DNA of 64,000 bases, taken from assembly GCA_029718625.1 (NCBI GenBank), contig CM056383.1, positions 20,809,930 to 20,873,929 of the forward strand, written 5' to 3'. Of this stretch, positions 43,092 to 54,319 are shown in pieces. The translations under genes and the position numbers were made by a program. The first letter of the stretch is position 1. Each line of letters begins with the position of its first letter. This DNA comes from Synaphobranchus kaupii. Its lineage: Eukaryota; Chordata; Actinopteri; Anguilliformes; Synaphobranchidae. The notes below the pieces were generated by a model. It was not told where the DNA came from. It made no database searches and saw only the letters and a list, made by a program, of their open reading frames with translations.

Positions 43092-43601
43092 GTACCGACG
43101 CTCCCCATCCAACCTGACGGAGCTTGCAAGGATATGCCAAGAGGAATGGGCAAAAATGTCCAGAAACAAGTGTGCCAAGCTCGTAGCTTCTTTCCCAAGA
43201 CGCCTTGAAGCTGTAATCGCTGCCAAAGGTGCAGCAACCAAGTATTAGGCTAAGGGTGTGTACAGATATGTAACCCCTAAATAACCTATTTTTGTCAGTA
43301 AAATAAAATTGCATATTTTCTAAAAACCTGTTTTCACTTCGTCATTATTGGCTATTGTGTGTAGATGTTTGAGGCAAAAAATGAACTCAATCTATTGTAG
43401 TATAAGTCTGTAACGTAATAAAACGTGGAGAAGGTGAAAGGGGTGTGCAGACTTTCCGGCTTGACTGTATATTCTCTGTGGAAGTACGGCGGCGGAGCGA
43501 ACGTGCCCATTGCAACTAGATGCTCTTCTTTGTTGTTGTAGTCGACCAGTGCCGGCACTACATTCGTAGGTAACATAAAGTATCGCTCCGCCGCCGTACT
43601 A

Positions 43602-44380
43602 ACACTATAACTGTAAGGGGTTTGAAGCACTACTGCAATGAGCCAAATGCGACAAAGAAAAAAGGGATGAAAACCTCCCGGCCGTAGCCAAATAAAAAAC
43701 ACCCTTGGAAACCGGGATAGCCACGAAACATGGGCAGAGGTATATGAGGAAGAAAAACTCCTCGGCAGAGCCAAACGATAAACACCCTAATGAAACGGGA
43801 TAGCCAAGAAACTGGCGAAAATAAAGAAAGTAGAAAAGGCAAGAACAGGAAAAAACAAGGCACCTTCGGAACGTGACTATAACGCCCGATAACTGGTGAA
43901 ATGAATGAAAATAAAATAAGACTCAAACTCTCATAGACAAAGAGAGTAGGAGAGGAAAAGACAAAAGAAAAGTAGGGAACTGAAAAGCAATCCCCTGAGC
44001 TTCAGGCAGTCTAAGGTCTACTGCAAAAAACAAAAGAACAGATCTTTTAGGCAGACAGAGAAAAACAACTAAGCCCTGACATTCGTAGGAAAACGAAATG
44101 ATCTCAAAGCGCCCGGAAGCGGAACTCAGGGGATTAAATACCTGGCGCCAGGTAAGCCAGGTGAAAAGAATAATTACCTGGGTAAAATAAAATCCCGCAA
44201 CGGAATGCGGAAAATCCGATAGATCGGAAACGTGGATAGGCGTGGAAAACGAGAAATAGGTAGGAGACCATGACAATAACTAATCAAAACATAAATGATA
44301 GATTCTAGATCAACAAGGCAATGGATGTGTTTTATATCTCTCAATCCGGAAACCATGTCCTTTTTCACATAACAGTTACT
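43602..44380. other. Unassigned repeat-like stretch
   Basis: Two related blocks of about 55-60 bp lie at 43672-43730 and 43755-43812 (CGGGATAGCCA and AAACACCCT shared). The stretch is GC-richer than its flanks, and minus-strand frames are open but repetitive. It could be an LTR-like repeat. No termini were identified. Confidence 0.4.
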
Positions 44381-44384
44381 ATTC

Positions 44385-44480
44385 AATTAAATTTTTTTTT
44401 TTTTGTATAGCGCTTTTTACAGAGAACTGTCACAAAGACGCTGCACAGAGAAACAGAAGGAAAATTGAGCAAAAAAACCA
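44385..44480 (-). mobile_element. L2-type LINE tail fragment
   Basis: In reverse it reads AGACGCTTTGTGACAG-like sequence, GCGCTATA and an AATTGAAT end after a T/A-run, the same order as at 55560-55640. Confidence 0.6.
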
Positions 44481-44945
44481 GGCCTTAAGCCCCAACCAGC
44501 AAAATGAGGTAAAAAAAACTAACGTTTATATTGGTTCTAAAAATAAATATGTATTTATAATGTCTTTATAATGATTGATAATGCAGTTATTCATGCCTTA
44601 TTCGCCAATAATAACTATCATGTATCAAGGTGTGGCTCTGAGTTTTAATTGTTCTCATCTCATGGGGGATGTTCAAAACTGGTTCAGCAATGTTTGTGTC
44701 TTGTGTAGGCTACAATATGAACATATTGATCTTGCTTCCTCTTATTGGGCCAGAATTTCATGTTTATAACTTAAATATCAATAACTTAATGAAAACATTT
44801 CAGTAACAGGTTTCAGTTTTTCTTAGGCTATTTAATACAATGCTTAATAATTATGGCAGTTGGCAGAAATATGCTTAATCCTGTCCTTTTCATGGAATTA
44901 AATGCTAAGTGAATTCTAAGTGAATTTGGATTCAAAGGTATTATT

Positions 44946-44977
44946 GACCACATGCTAAGTAACATTAGCATGTGGTC
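44946..44977. repeat. Hairpin with 13-bp perfect arms
   Basis: GACCACATGCTAA (44946-44958) and its complement (44965-44977) flank a 6-base loop. The pairing continues imperfectly outward. Confidence 0.8.
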
Positions 44978-44999
44978 AGTAATATGTTTAAAATATACC

Positions 45000-46310
45000 A
45001 GCCTTGATATTTTGCTACATTTTAGGATACATAACCAAGATGAGAGGTACTGTTCCATACAATTGAAAGAGGCAGTTGAAAAAATGGGTTTTAAGAGTGG
45101 AAACGTTTTTTAATCGGCAGAACATGGGCTTGGCAGTTTGCCTGTCTCATTGTTATTGTCCCGGACTCAAGTGCAATAAGTAGTTTTCCCCACTTGTTCT
45201 GTATTGTGTTTCTGTAATCTCAGCCTAAGTGATCTGCTAATGAAAGTGTTTGAGCATGCATGGCAAGTGGCAGTCGTGCCCAGAGGACAATGAAATGCAG
45301 AAAGTTACACTTGGAGTGGAGCTCACAGTCAGCAAACTAATCTCACACAGACTGACCGGGGGAAACGTTACCTTCAACTCTTTTAAAAACAACCATTCCG
45401 GCTCTGCCACTGTGCAGGGCACCAGAGAGGCATTTAATGAAAAAAGGCACTTTGAGGCTCCAGGAAGATTGTGATGAGAGGTTTCCATTGAAAGGTTGCT
45501 TCTTGCGGGGGATGGTTTGAGAGTTTGTGTTAACTGCGTCTTAATGATGACCTTACAGTGTGAGTCATCCTGAAACATGGTGATGAAGCAGTTGGAGACA
45601 CTTGATGACACCCTTCTCCGCTGAAGCCCACCATTTTGGTACCATTTAGTCAAGTCGTGAATAAACGGCACAGCTCTATTCTAGTTGCAAGCCATCATTC
45701 TAAGACAGGTCAAAAGTAGCTAAAAAAGTGCAGAAATCGTTTTTGTGAGGAGCCTGTGTGGCCCAGTCTGTAGCGCAGCCAACCCTTACACATAATACGC
45801 ATCCCCCATGCAGCCAGTGATTTGAGACCTCTCCATGACACTTTCTGTACAGTGATCTCATCTCGATCTGTAGCCACTTCGCGGAAATACGGGGGGATCC
45901 CTGAGGGTCTCAGACCCTGTATGTAAAGGTATTGGGTCATGTTTTACAAGTAGCATCAGTTGATTGAATTAACTTCCTAAATAAATTTCCTAAATTGTTA
46001 AATGTCATATTTACATTACCTAAGTTGTTTAATTTTAATTTGTTTAACAGTGGAAACCTGATGTATGAATTATGAATACAAATTTTTTTTGTTTTATATT
46101 CTGCCTCTTGTATATCTTGCTGGTTTTTAAACTTGTTAGCATAGTGTTGGGTTGACAATTTCACTCTCAATGTAGCCTAGATCATTAATGTACAATTACA
46201 TTTTGTTGTCAAATGGGTATTATTATTGATGGAACTTATATTATATAACTCATAGAACAAGAATGTACCATGCATGCTTTAAATGTGAAGGGATTAATAG
46301 AAAACATCTT
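45000..46310. other. Intergenic stretch, one possible SINE remnant
   Basis: 45755-45900 starts with a box-A-like GTGTGGCCCAGTCTGTAGCG but has no convincing box B. Frames of 74 and 144 codons near 45240-45670 overlap on opposite strands without any recognisable motif, so neither is called. Confidence 0.4.
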
Positions 46311-46318
46311 TGGAACCT

Positions 46319-46362
46319 CTACTATCCGGCACCCTCAGGGAATCAGTGGTGCTGGATAGTAG
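46319..46362. repeat. Small palindromic insertion
   Basis: CTACTATCCGGCACC at 46319-46333 and GGTGCTGGATAGTAG at 46348-46362 are complementary with one mismatch. It may be a minimal remnant of a DNA transposon. Confidence 0.6.
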
Positions 46363-46583
46363 AACGCACCCCAAAGATAACGTAGGAGCCATACTAGTAC
46401 AGCAGGCCCAGTTTTAGTTGTTTTTTAATGTAATTTTATTTTAGTTGTCTCTATTGTATTGTTAGTTGCATACCAGTAATTATGATGACTGGTTCTACGG
46501 TAGTATTTGTGCACATTGTGCAGTTTACTGCGTGTCAGCCATGAAATATCATTCACATTGTAGATTCTAGCTAAACTAGTTAA

Positions 46584-47258
46584 AGGAGCTATATATAACA
46601 TTGACACCGAGCGTTTAAAATGGGTGATGCAGTCACAATATTGGAGAGTTGTCTCCGCCCGCCCCCTCCTCCCAGCTCACGCCGGTTGCCAGGTTGAGGA
46701 CACTGAACGAACACGAGCGCAAGACGAGCCGAGCGCAACATTATATTTTGAGACGAGCTTATTCTATTTTGACAATGACAAGTGACGACGAGTCCTACAC
46801 TGTAAGTTGATCAGCTAATGTAATGTTAATGTAATCTTAATGTTAGCTAGATGCATGGTTGGCTATGTTTACGGTCACACAGATATAAGCTAACGTTAGT
46901 GGTATGTTTAGCTAGTAACTATATACATATATATATTTAAATCCTTAGCTAGCTAGCTAAATAAAGACGATGTTGAACTTAGCTTAGGCATTCGTAAATC
47001 GGCTGTCGGAGTGCCGGAGTACATCTGGTTGTTCATAATGTGCAGTGGGCGGAGTCATCTCGGAGAATAGTGAATCACACAGGCCAAAACAAATACAGAT
47101 GTTCCGACCCGGAAGGGAAATTTCAAAGGAGAACATACTGGCTGTAGCATTGTTGTCGGAGAAGCCAGTATTTCGACTTAGCATGTTTCCTTAATCTCTG
47201 ATGACATATCATGGTCATTTTATGATTTAGTACAGTAAATTTGTTACATATAGCTCCT
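46584..47258. mobile_element. TTAA-flanked MITE, 675 bp
   Basis: TTAA at 46580-46583 and 47259-47262 flank AGGAGCTATATATAACA and TGTTACATATAGCTCCT (17-bp arms, one or two mismatches). The flanks ACTAG-TTAA and TTAA-CTAG fit one insertion site. The interior has a GC-rich patch but no gene. Confidence 0.85.
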
Positions 47259-47262
47259 TTAA

Positions 47263-47745
47263 CTAGCTAACTGTGTTCTTCGCCGTGTTGTTGTGACATC
47301 ACAGTAATATTGCCAGCAAGGCTGTGTGTGTGCATTGTGAGGGGGGGTAACCGCGTGGGTTCTTTGTATAGCATAGAGAATGGCCTTCGAGTGCATGAGT
47401 GTTATCCCAGATCCGCCTGGTCTCTCTATGGAGTATTAATTGAAATTAACCCAGCAGCAGATAAGTACCTTTGCGTGTGTGCATGTATGTTTGTAGCCTA
47501 CCATTTTAAATATTGTTTTTTTTTTTTTAGAGCAGGCGAGGGGGGAGTTGCCTGTCAAACAGGACCCCCAATTGCCGTGCTATATTAAACACACTGTCTA
47601 TAACCCTCTGAAACACCACCCCCTCCTTTCCTGAATAAAAAGAAAACAATACATAAGGAGGAAAGACCATTGTCCTTTTAAAAAAAATAGTTACTGGGAC
47701 TAAAGGGGTGGCTCATAATGTTTAGGCAGTGTTCCAGTGCGCGGA
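47263..47745. other. Intergenic stretch without a recognisable gene
   Basis: A T-run lies at about 47517-47529. No coding region or repeat is supported. Confidence 0.5.
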
Positions 47746-47746
47746 T

Positions 47747-47960
47747 GGCAGTGTAGTATAATGGTTAAGGAACTGGACTTGTAACCAAAAGGTTGCAGGT
47801 TCGATTCCCAGGTAGGACACTGCCGTTGTACCCTTGAGCAAGGTGCTTAACCTGAATCGCTTCAGTATATATCCAGCTGTATAAATGGATAATATGTTAA
47901 AAAAAAAAAATTTTAAATGCTAAAAAGGATAAGAGCGTCTGCTAAATGCCTGTGTAATGG
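47747..47960 (+). mobile_element. tRNA-derived SINE
   Basis: The head (47747-47824) has box A (TAGTATAATGGTTAAG), an anticodon-arm-like CTGGACTTGTAACC and box B (GGTTCGATTCC). The body reads CCCTTGAGCAAGGTGCTTAA. The conserved tail is GATAAGAGCGTCTGCTAAAT followed by TGTAATG. An A-run of 11 bases interrupts the body near 47900. Pol III transcription would start from the internal boxes; mobility depends on a partner LINE. Confidence 0.88.
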
Positions 47961-47964
47961 ATGG

Positions 47965-49327
47965 GCCCCACTGACTAATATAAAATCCAGACTGTATCAA
48001 ATAGCTCCACAGGGTAACATAATTGGCTGTAGTGTCACCCAGGGAGGAAGGTATTAAGAAGGTGATATAGTCTTATCGCTCACCAGTAATCCCCACTGGT
48101 TAATCAGGCTGAACTCAAGCGCTGTGTGTGGACTTGTCATCAACGGCTTGACATGTGTTTCGGAGGAGAGCCCATGCTTGATTGCGGAAGCTGCAGCAAT
48201 GAGCATGGCTGATTGGGCTTTCCAAACTAGGAAAAAAGGGGGGGAAAGCAAATTGGAAATACAACTGACAAAGTATTTTTTGAACAGATATTTTTGTGAT
48301 GTTTAGAGAAGATATCACTGTATTATAGAGACAGATCAGTCATTGTAAATTCATTGTCTCAAATGGAAGGTGTGAAGTCTTCTGAGGAAAAAACTATGGC
48401 AAACAAAAGGAGTGAAAAAGAGCTTAATCTGTCGCCTCTAGCAAGTAGTGCTCTGATGTTTGACCTTTGCATTTGTTGATGTTATTTAGCATATGCTTCA
48501 ATCTGTGAAAACCTACTAAAGACCATTGAATATCCCTTGTACTAATGAGTCATCTTTATGGCAAAGTGGTCCATACGTTTAAATGGCAGAATGTAGGTTT
48601 ATGGAGTGGGGCTATGTCAAGTTGCTTTGTCACATTTCTGCTACAGTCACCATCCTTTGTGTATTCAGTATTATACTGGAAGTCTAAATAAGAGTTATCC
48701 CTTCAGTTCTGTAGCTCCTAAGTGTGTAGTGCATATTCAGCATAAATATGAACACAAGGCTAAAACAGCAATATGTTTGGTGTGAAATTCACTCTCATAG
48801 GGTATGTTTAAGCATTATAGTGTTCATTTGGTCCCTGTTAGATTCATATAACTTTATTAGAGTTTATTTAACACCAAAGTTTTGCTCTGCATGCTGTACC
48901 AGGTATGGTGTCTGCATCTTGAATAGATTTGATATTCTCACAGACCTTTGAGATGTAACCTCTTTCTTCTGAAGGGGTCTGTAGGGACTTGTCAGAATCT
49001 TTTAACCAGATAAACGGGCTGATGATTTGATAAAAATAATTGGAATTTAGTGAGAACACAGGGTAATATGTTATGAAAGACAACAGTGAGTCATTGTCTT
49101 ACTTCTACAGCATCATTGCCCTGGGGCATCCATTTGCTTTTTGGTCCAGAGAGGCTACCTTCAGAGAGGATAAGTAGGTTGTCTAGTTATGCATCGGAAT
49201 TGTGCATCTTTAACTCCGCGTTGTATTGCTATGACATTAAGAATGGCTGTGGCTGCCCCAGTGACACAAAACACATCTCTCAGGAAGATTTTGGGATGAG
49301 AGATGGATTATTTAGACATTAACTTAT
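47965..49327. other. Intergenic stretch without a recognisable gene
   Basis: No supported coding region, repeat or structured RNA was seen. Confidence 0.5.
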
Positions 49328-49328
49328 G

Positions 49329-50938
49329 GGGCCCTATCTTACACCCGGCGCAAAGCGGCGCTAACCTTACACCCGGCGCTGGGTTCATTATAATGCCTAG
49401 CACTCACGTCGTTTAACTACCATGTATTCTTGTGCCCGTTGCAAGTGAACTGGGCGTGTTGGTCTTAAGACGAGGAGTGGCCAGGATTATTTTTGGCGTA
49501 TTGCTATCTTGAGCCAGCAGAAAGCGCTTGCCCTAGAACCACCACAAACCGGGTCTAAAGTCATGTCGCAGTTGTTTACATGTTATTTTAACGGCGCATA
49601 TAAGTGCGTCTACATAGGCGTGTGCACAACGTGCGTACCTTCCTGTCTGTTACACAAAGGGGTGCGCACAAGCATGACTAAAATATCAAGATTAGAATGT
49701 GAAATATTATTATTGTGTAGGCTATATCAAAAAATGCATAATAAGGCCATGTAAAAAAAAAAAAAGTTGTTGATCAGTCCCCGCCCGACATCCGAAAAAG
49801 GCCCCGACGATTTTTTTATTTTATTTTATTTTTTTATTTTATTTTATTTTTTTATTTTATTTTATTTTTTTATTTTATTTTATTTTTTGACCAAAAATAC
49901 ATGAAACATTACAATCAATATGAGCAAAACTGATGTTGACAGGCTACAATTAAACAGAAGCAATTTGGTCGAGAGACGCAATGTTCTATATATTCTGTCC
50001 TCTTTATTTCTCTCCGGTCCGCTGTACCTGGTGCTTAAATTTTTTTAAAAAAATTTTTAAAAAAAAACCTCCCTCCCTACGACTTTAAAAAGAAAAAAAG
50101 GACGATCAACAACTTTTTTTTATGGCCTAATAAAAGGGTCCATAGCCTACCTTTCCCTCACCAAAGGGGAATGTCACATTGAATTGCGATGTGCGATGGT
50201 ACGGGACAATGGCTATCCATTAAAAAGGAGCTGATAACACCTATATCAAGCCTAATGTGCGAATTGTCATTTACACCTAATGCGTGAATTGTCATTCAAT
50301 GGAAAACTCACGCACGGCAATAGACGGACATTTGAGTTCTGAAAATGCGCTTCAGATGTCATTATAATACAACTTTGAGAACTCCATGAGAACAGCCTCA
50401 TGGAATTGATGTTCGACACTTTCATTGCATAATCAAACGAAATTCGCTGAACAAGCAGGCTAATTTGGCGTTTTCTAAGGTGAGACTGAAGCCATTGATA
50501 GCTTATTCTCAGCTGTTGCAGGTCCTTTTAACGAAATTTAACCACATATATTTTGTAAAATAACAGCCCTGTCGGGAATTACCGGGAACTCATAGGCTAA
50601 TGGTTAGTCCGAATAATATTGATCATACTCCATTTAGCCTATTCCTTGATCACACTAAACACGCACAAGCATGTCTGTTTCGCCATCAAGCAATCCGCCA
50701 AGGTGGAAAAGCAGGCTTTTAAAGGGAATGGGATATGACATTTTGATTGGTTTATTGCATGTCACGCCCAAGACACACCTATAATTAATGAAGCGACTAG
50801 GTTCAGCCCATGTGCACCTTGCGTCGTGCTTAGCGCCCAAAAAACACGCCGTTAAAATAGCAAAAGTGGACTTGGACACGCCCAAAATGGACTTTACGCC
50901 ATGCGCTTAGAAGTGCCAAGATCGCCAAGATAGAGCCC
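49329..50938. mobile_element. MITE-like element with GGGCYCTATCTT ends, about 1.6 kb
   Basis: GGGCCCTATCTTACACCCGG on the left and AAGATAGAGCCC on the right are inverted ends. The GGCGC-rich subterminal sequences (CCGGCGCAAAGCGGCGC left, TTAGCGCCC and ATGCGCTTAG right) are typical of a large teleost MITE family. There is no transposase. ATG borders both ends and may be the target duplication, but this is uncertain. Confidence 0.7.
49740..50131. mobile_element. Nested inverted-repeat insertion
   Basis: AGGCCATG, an A-run and GTTGTTGATC (49744-49774) pair with GATCAACAAC, a T-run and ATGGCCT (50104-50128). The enclosed DNA holds the 49809-49887 array of TTTTATTTTATTTTATTTTT units (about four copies) and A/T homopolymers. 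Confidence 0.6.
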
Positions 50939-50939
50939 A

Positions 50940-51713
50940 TGATGTTATTGGGACATTTTCACCATAAACAATAGATTTTAGTGACCAATCACAGCCTTGG
51001 TTGACCTCAGCCATTTTTCTGGAGGAGGCTACACAATGGTATGGTTGCAAGTATCTCATTAGTAGCTTTCCTTCAAGTCCAACAACTGTATAATGTATTC
51101 CTTCAGATTGAAATGTGTAGTAGAAGCATGCACAAATTAATGGAAGTGTCAGTTTTTTCTTCACAAACACAGGATGGCATGTTCATTTCAGTGATTGCTG
51201 AACTTGCAGTTAATTTGTTCATTCAGTTCAAGAATAAATCTGTCAAGTGTGATCTTTCTTTCTTATGAACTTGCAGTTCAGCAATTACTAATAGTGTTTT
51301 CAAGTGACAGCTTTTTTTTCTTCACAATTATGTGTCAGTCTGAATGTTGACTTAATAAAGGCCAATAGCATGCCTTTTAAGGAATGAGTTCACAAACTCA
51401 GTTCTGGGGGACCCTTGTGTATGTAATCTCTATCAGTTTAGGTTTTTCAAAATGAAAATTGCTATTTGAATTGAATTGTTAATTTATCCTGAGTAGCTGT
51501 CTGCACATTTTAGCAATTAGGACCACATTTCACCTGTCAGTCAAAAAATTTATTGATTTAAAAAGCATAACCTCTTTAAATGAATGATTTAACATATATC
51601 ATGTTACAGAGCATAAATAAGTAACAGCTCTGACTGATTAAAAGTGTCATGATGCAGGCATAAATTTTTTTATTATTCATGGCATGCAGAATTATTTCTG
51701 ACATAATATGGCC
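50940..51713. other. Intergenic stretch without a recognisable gene
   Basis: No coding region supported. It lies between the two MITEs. Confidence 0.5.
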
Positions 51714-51717
51714 TTAA

Positions 51718-52364
51718 CCCGATCTAGCCGTGGCCCACAAAAGGCACTTTTCACCTAGTGCCTATTCATCTTATTTCAGTGTTAATATCTAAAAAATATT
51801 CAATGCACATACATGGTTTAAAGTTTGAATTGAAGAAGAGGCTGTATCATTCAGAAATTGCAACAGAATATGTCAGTTATGTCACAATAATCACATACAG
51901 TATATACATAATATGCCTAAAAATACATAGCCTAATGTTTTTATATACGTTAAAAAAAGTACAAAAGAATGTGTGTTTTTACATGAAAACACCAACGTAT
52001 TACATCTCTCGCTGCGGAAATGTCGACTGTACTGGACTTTGGCGAAATGCAATAAGATAAACTCTTCAGGGTTAACCAGAAAACTGTTGTAGCTTATTTT
52101 TTTTTAACTTTATTGTCTGTAACTATGGAAAGATGAAGGTTGTAAACATGGTTTGGGCTATTAACACCCTGCTGTTTTATTACCCTGCACTGCAACTTGA
52201 GAGAGGTAGGTGTTTTCGCAAGTCGTGACTGTCCTGAACAACCCTGCGTCAGAATTTTTTCGGTTTTCTTAAAGCTGTAGTTTATAATTTCAGAGAAACT
52301 GTAACTGTAATTTGGTCAGCTCCGACTACCACTAGGGGGCAAAGTTACTTCAGGTTAAGAGGGG
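51718..52364 (+). mobile_element. piggyBac-type MITE, 647 bp (reference copy)
   Basis: TTAA at 51714-51717 and 52365-52368 flank CCCGATCTAG and AGAGGGG. The TTAA duplication with CCC...GGG ends fits piggyBac. Related copies are at 15445-16200 (minus) and 17016-18475 (plus, interrupted). No coding region. Confidence 0.65.
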
Positions 52365-52368
52365 TTAA

Positions 52369-52985
52369 AACAACAAGGGGTTCAATCAATTGGTCATTAA
52401 AAACAATTTCAAATATTTTTTTAACAAACACATCTTGGCAAGTTTATTAATCACTAGATACACACACACACATATTCATCTAACATCCTCTCCTCAGCTC
52501 GGATGTTCATTGAAAGCATTTCATTTTATTTTTCAGAGGTACCAATTTAAAAAAAAATGTTGCACTCAATCAATTAACTATTCAAAATATACTTCAGGTG
52601 TATAGAGCCATATGAATAAAAAAAATAAATGATTTTAACCACACACTGCAAAAATCTCAGTCTTCACTGAATCAACATCAGTTAATTTGAGCTCACATGC
52701 TGACAAAACAAATACTAAAACAAAAGTGCACAGAAAAAAAACAACAAGGTGTGAGGATGTTATGGAGACTATAGTCTCTTCTTTGAACTGAAGGCGTGTT
52801 TGCTTCGCTTGCTCAACTCAACAAACTTTTGTTATCCTAAATACTGAACTATTTTTCTTGATTTTCCAAGTAGCTTGCCACGACTACTTCATTCCATGTT
52901 TTTCCACCTTTTTGTGACTACCGCTCTGAAGGTGATCACATCTAGATCCAGAAAATCTAACAACTAAGGAAAGATACGGTAAGCG
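52369..52985. other. Intergenic stretch without a recognisable gene
   Basis: It contains an ACACAC run near 52459-52472 and several A-runs. No gene is supported. The right part may be the 5' untranslated region of the L2 element. Confidence 0.45.
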
Positions 52986-52991
52986 CACATC

Positions 52992-53980
52992 ATGGCTTCC
53001 ACCGCAGGTATTTCCTGCACAGTGTGTTCATGTTTAGCCTTAGTTCTGCCGCCAATTTACCAGTAATGGTATATGTGCAAAGTGTGAGCTTAATTTTGAA
53101 TTGGCACGGAAAATAGCTGAGCTAGAGGCCCACATCCAGATGTTATATCAGATCCAGGAGAGTGAGAGTTTGTTAGACTCCCTTTTACCTGAGCTGGATG
53201 CCAGTTTAGATGCTAGTATTTCTCCCCCGTCAGAGTCCTCACTGCGGGATGATTTTGTCACGCAAAAGAAACATAGCTACTCGCGTTTCAAACCGATATT
53301 CCCCACTGAGTAATGCACCTACTGAGAAAGCCCTGATCATAGGGGATAGTATTATGAGAAACATGAGATTAGCGACACCAGCGACCATAGTGCAGTGTAT
53401 GCCTGGTGCCAGAGCTACTGATGTTGAGTCTACTTTGAGAGTGCTGGCTAAAAGTAAATGTAAATACTCTAGAATTGTTATTCACGTCGGCACCAATGAC
53501 ATCCAATTGAGGCAATCGGAAGTCACCAAAAATAACTTTGTTTGGGTGTGTGCAGTGGCTAAAAAGATGTGTCGGGAAGTAATATGCTCTGGCCCGCTCC
53601 CAGTTCATAGGAGTGACGAGGTCTACAGTAGACTTATGTCGCTAAATCACTGGCTGTCAGAGTGGTGCTCATGTAGTGGCATAGGGTTTGTCAATAATTG
53701 GCCTGACTTCTGGAGAAAGCCTGGCCTACTGAAGAGAGACGGACTCCACTCGAGCTGGAGAGGTGCTTGTCCTTGCAGATAACTTAGATGCTAGTCTTAG
53801 TGAGGCCAGATCCTGACACCTTATCAGGGCACCGGCCAGGCAGCAGGCCTCTGATCCTACAACGGAGCCTGTGCGTTTCCCAATGCCCGTGACTCAGACA
53901 TATGGCCCAACGCCGCTGTCTGCAAGGTGCATTTCAGACCTAGTAATTGGCAATAGTACTCATCCCAACGCCCCATTATC
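52992..53980 (+). pseudogene. L2-type LINE ORF1 with SGNH-esterase-like domain
   Basis: From ATG 52992 a frame reads MASTAGISCTVC, then breaks. 53101-53313 gives a coiled-coil-like ELARKIAELEAHIQML. 53310-53782 gives an SGNH hydrolase-like domain: ALIIGDSIMRN (GDS block), VIHVGTNDIQ (GTND block) and KRDGLHSSW (D-x2-H block). Such an esterase-like ORF1 protein is known for several LINE clades, where it is thought to act in ribonucleoprotein formation or membrane contact. Stops near 53070 and 53310 and a frame change inactivate it. Confidence 0.8.
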
Positions 53981-54004
53981 TAATATATCTCAGCTAGAAA
54001 CTAG

Positions 54005-54240
54005 TTTTCAAATTCAATTCAAATTCAAAATAACTTTATTTATCCATTAGGAACTTCATTTGTGTTAAAGCGATAGTGCATATACAACACGTAGCTGGAG
54101 ACGACAAACACAGCATAGACAACAAGTACAGCTGAAAAGAATTAACAGCAGTGTAAGATAATAAAGTTAAGCATGCTAACAAATGTCCGTAGATAAATGG
54201 TGATAAGGTATAGGCTAAACAGGACACAACAACTTATGTT
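54005..54240 (-). mobile_element. LINE or SINE tail inserted in the L2 element
   Basis: AATTCAAATTCAAAATAACT followed by TTATTTATCCATTAGGAACT is the reversed 3' end of another common fish retroelement. It falls in the gap between the L2 ORF1 and ORF2 remnants. Confidence 0.5.
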
Positions 54241-54319
54241 ACCTTCTTGCACCTCTAGGTGGCGCTGAGTAAATATGCGGTTGCTCTGTCTTCGTGTGAC
54301 GAAGAATGGATAGCTGTAA

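Larger units (their letters stand above)
38434..43248 (+). pseudogene. Tc1 transposase gene broken by a solo LTR and a hAT element
   Basis: Segments 38434-38825, 39952-40430 and 43100-43248 join in one frame once the inserts and one copy of each target duplication are removed. The N-terminus has two paired-like helix-turn-helix motifs (LRNRIVSRHRSGEGYGKISA, then TLTELQRILVEMG). Catalytic residues are ILWSDETK (D), FQHDNNPKH (D) and LNSIEHLW (E). The C-terminus is RRLEAVIAAKGAATKY. One TGA at 40169 (where an Arg codon is expected) is the only lesion apart from the insertions. Confidence 0.9.
35312..43467 (+). mobile_element. Tc1 element (1,641 bp when unnested) carrying three nested insertions
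   Basis: The ends CAGTCAAGTCGGAAAGTCTG and CAGACTTTCCGGCTTGACTG are inverted repeats flanked by TA (35310-35311, 43468-43469). The span of 8,156 bp minus 2,720 (piggyBac-like plus TTAA), 1,126 (solo LTR plus 5 bp) and 2,669 (hAT plus 8 bp) leaves 1,641 bp, the usual Tc1 size. The flanks of each insert rejoin to a normal Tc1 sequence. Confidence 0.92.
35073..43600. mobile_element. TTAA MITE copy interrupted by a Tc1 element
   Basis: 35073-35309 aligns with the left part of 22771-23611 and 43470-43600 continues the same alignment. At the junction the sequence GCTGACC-TA-TATTCTCTGTGG is intact in the 22.8-kb copy, which proves that the Tc1 inserted at that TA. The left flank is TTAA (35069-35072). 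The right end is lost or replaced near 43602. Confidence 0.8.

Noticed and set aside
43352..44276. Several open minus-strand frames, Phe/Leu/Ser-rich
   Set aside because: They overlap one another in different frames and lie in repeat-like DNA and a Tc1 end.
45237..45671. Minus-strand frame of 144 codons
   Set aside because: No recognisable motif, no splice context, and the opposite strand is open too. It could be conserved DNA but is not supported as a gene.
49809..49887. CRISPR-like repeat array
   Set aside because: The units are A/T homopolymer variants without spacers, in a fish genome. It is a minisatellite.
53101..53313. Small host coiled-coil gene
   Set aside because: The frame is the N-terminal part of a LINE ORF1 that continues into the SGNH-like domain.
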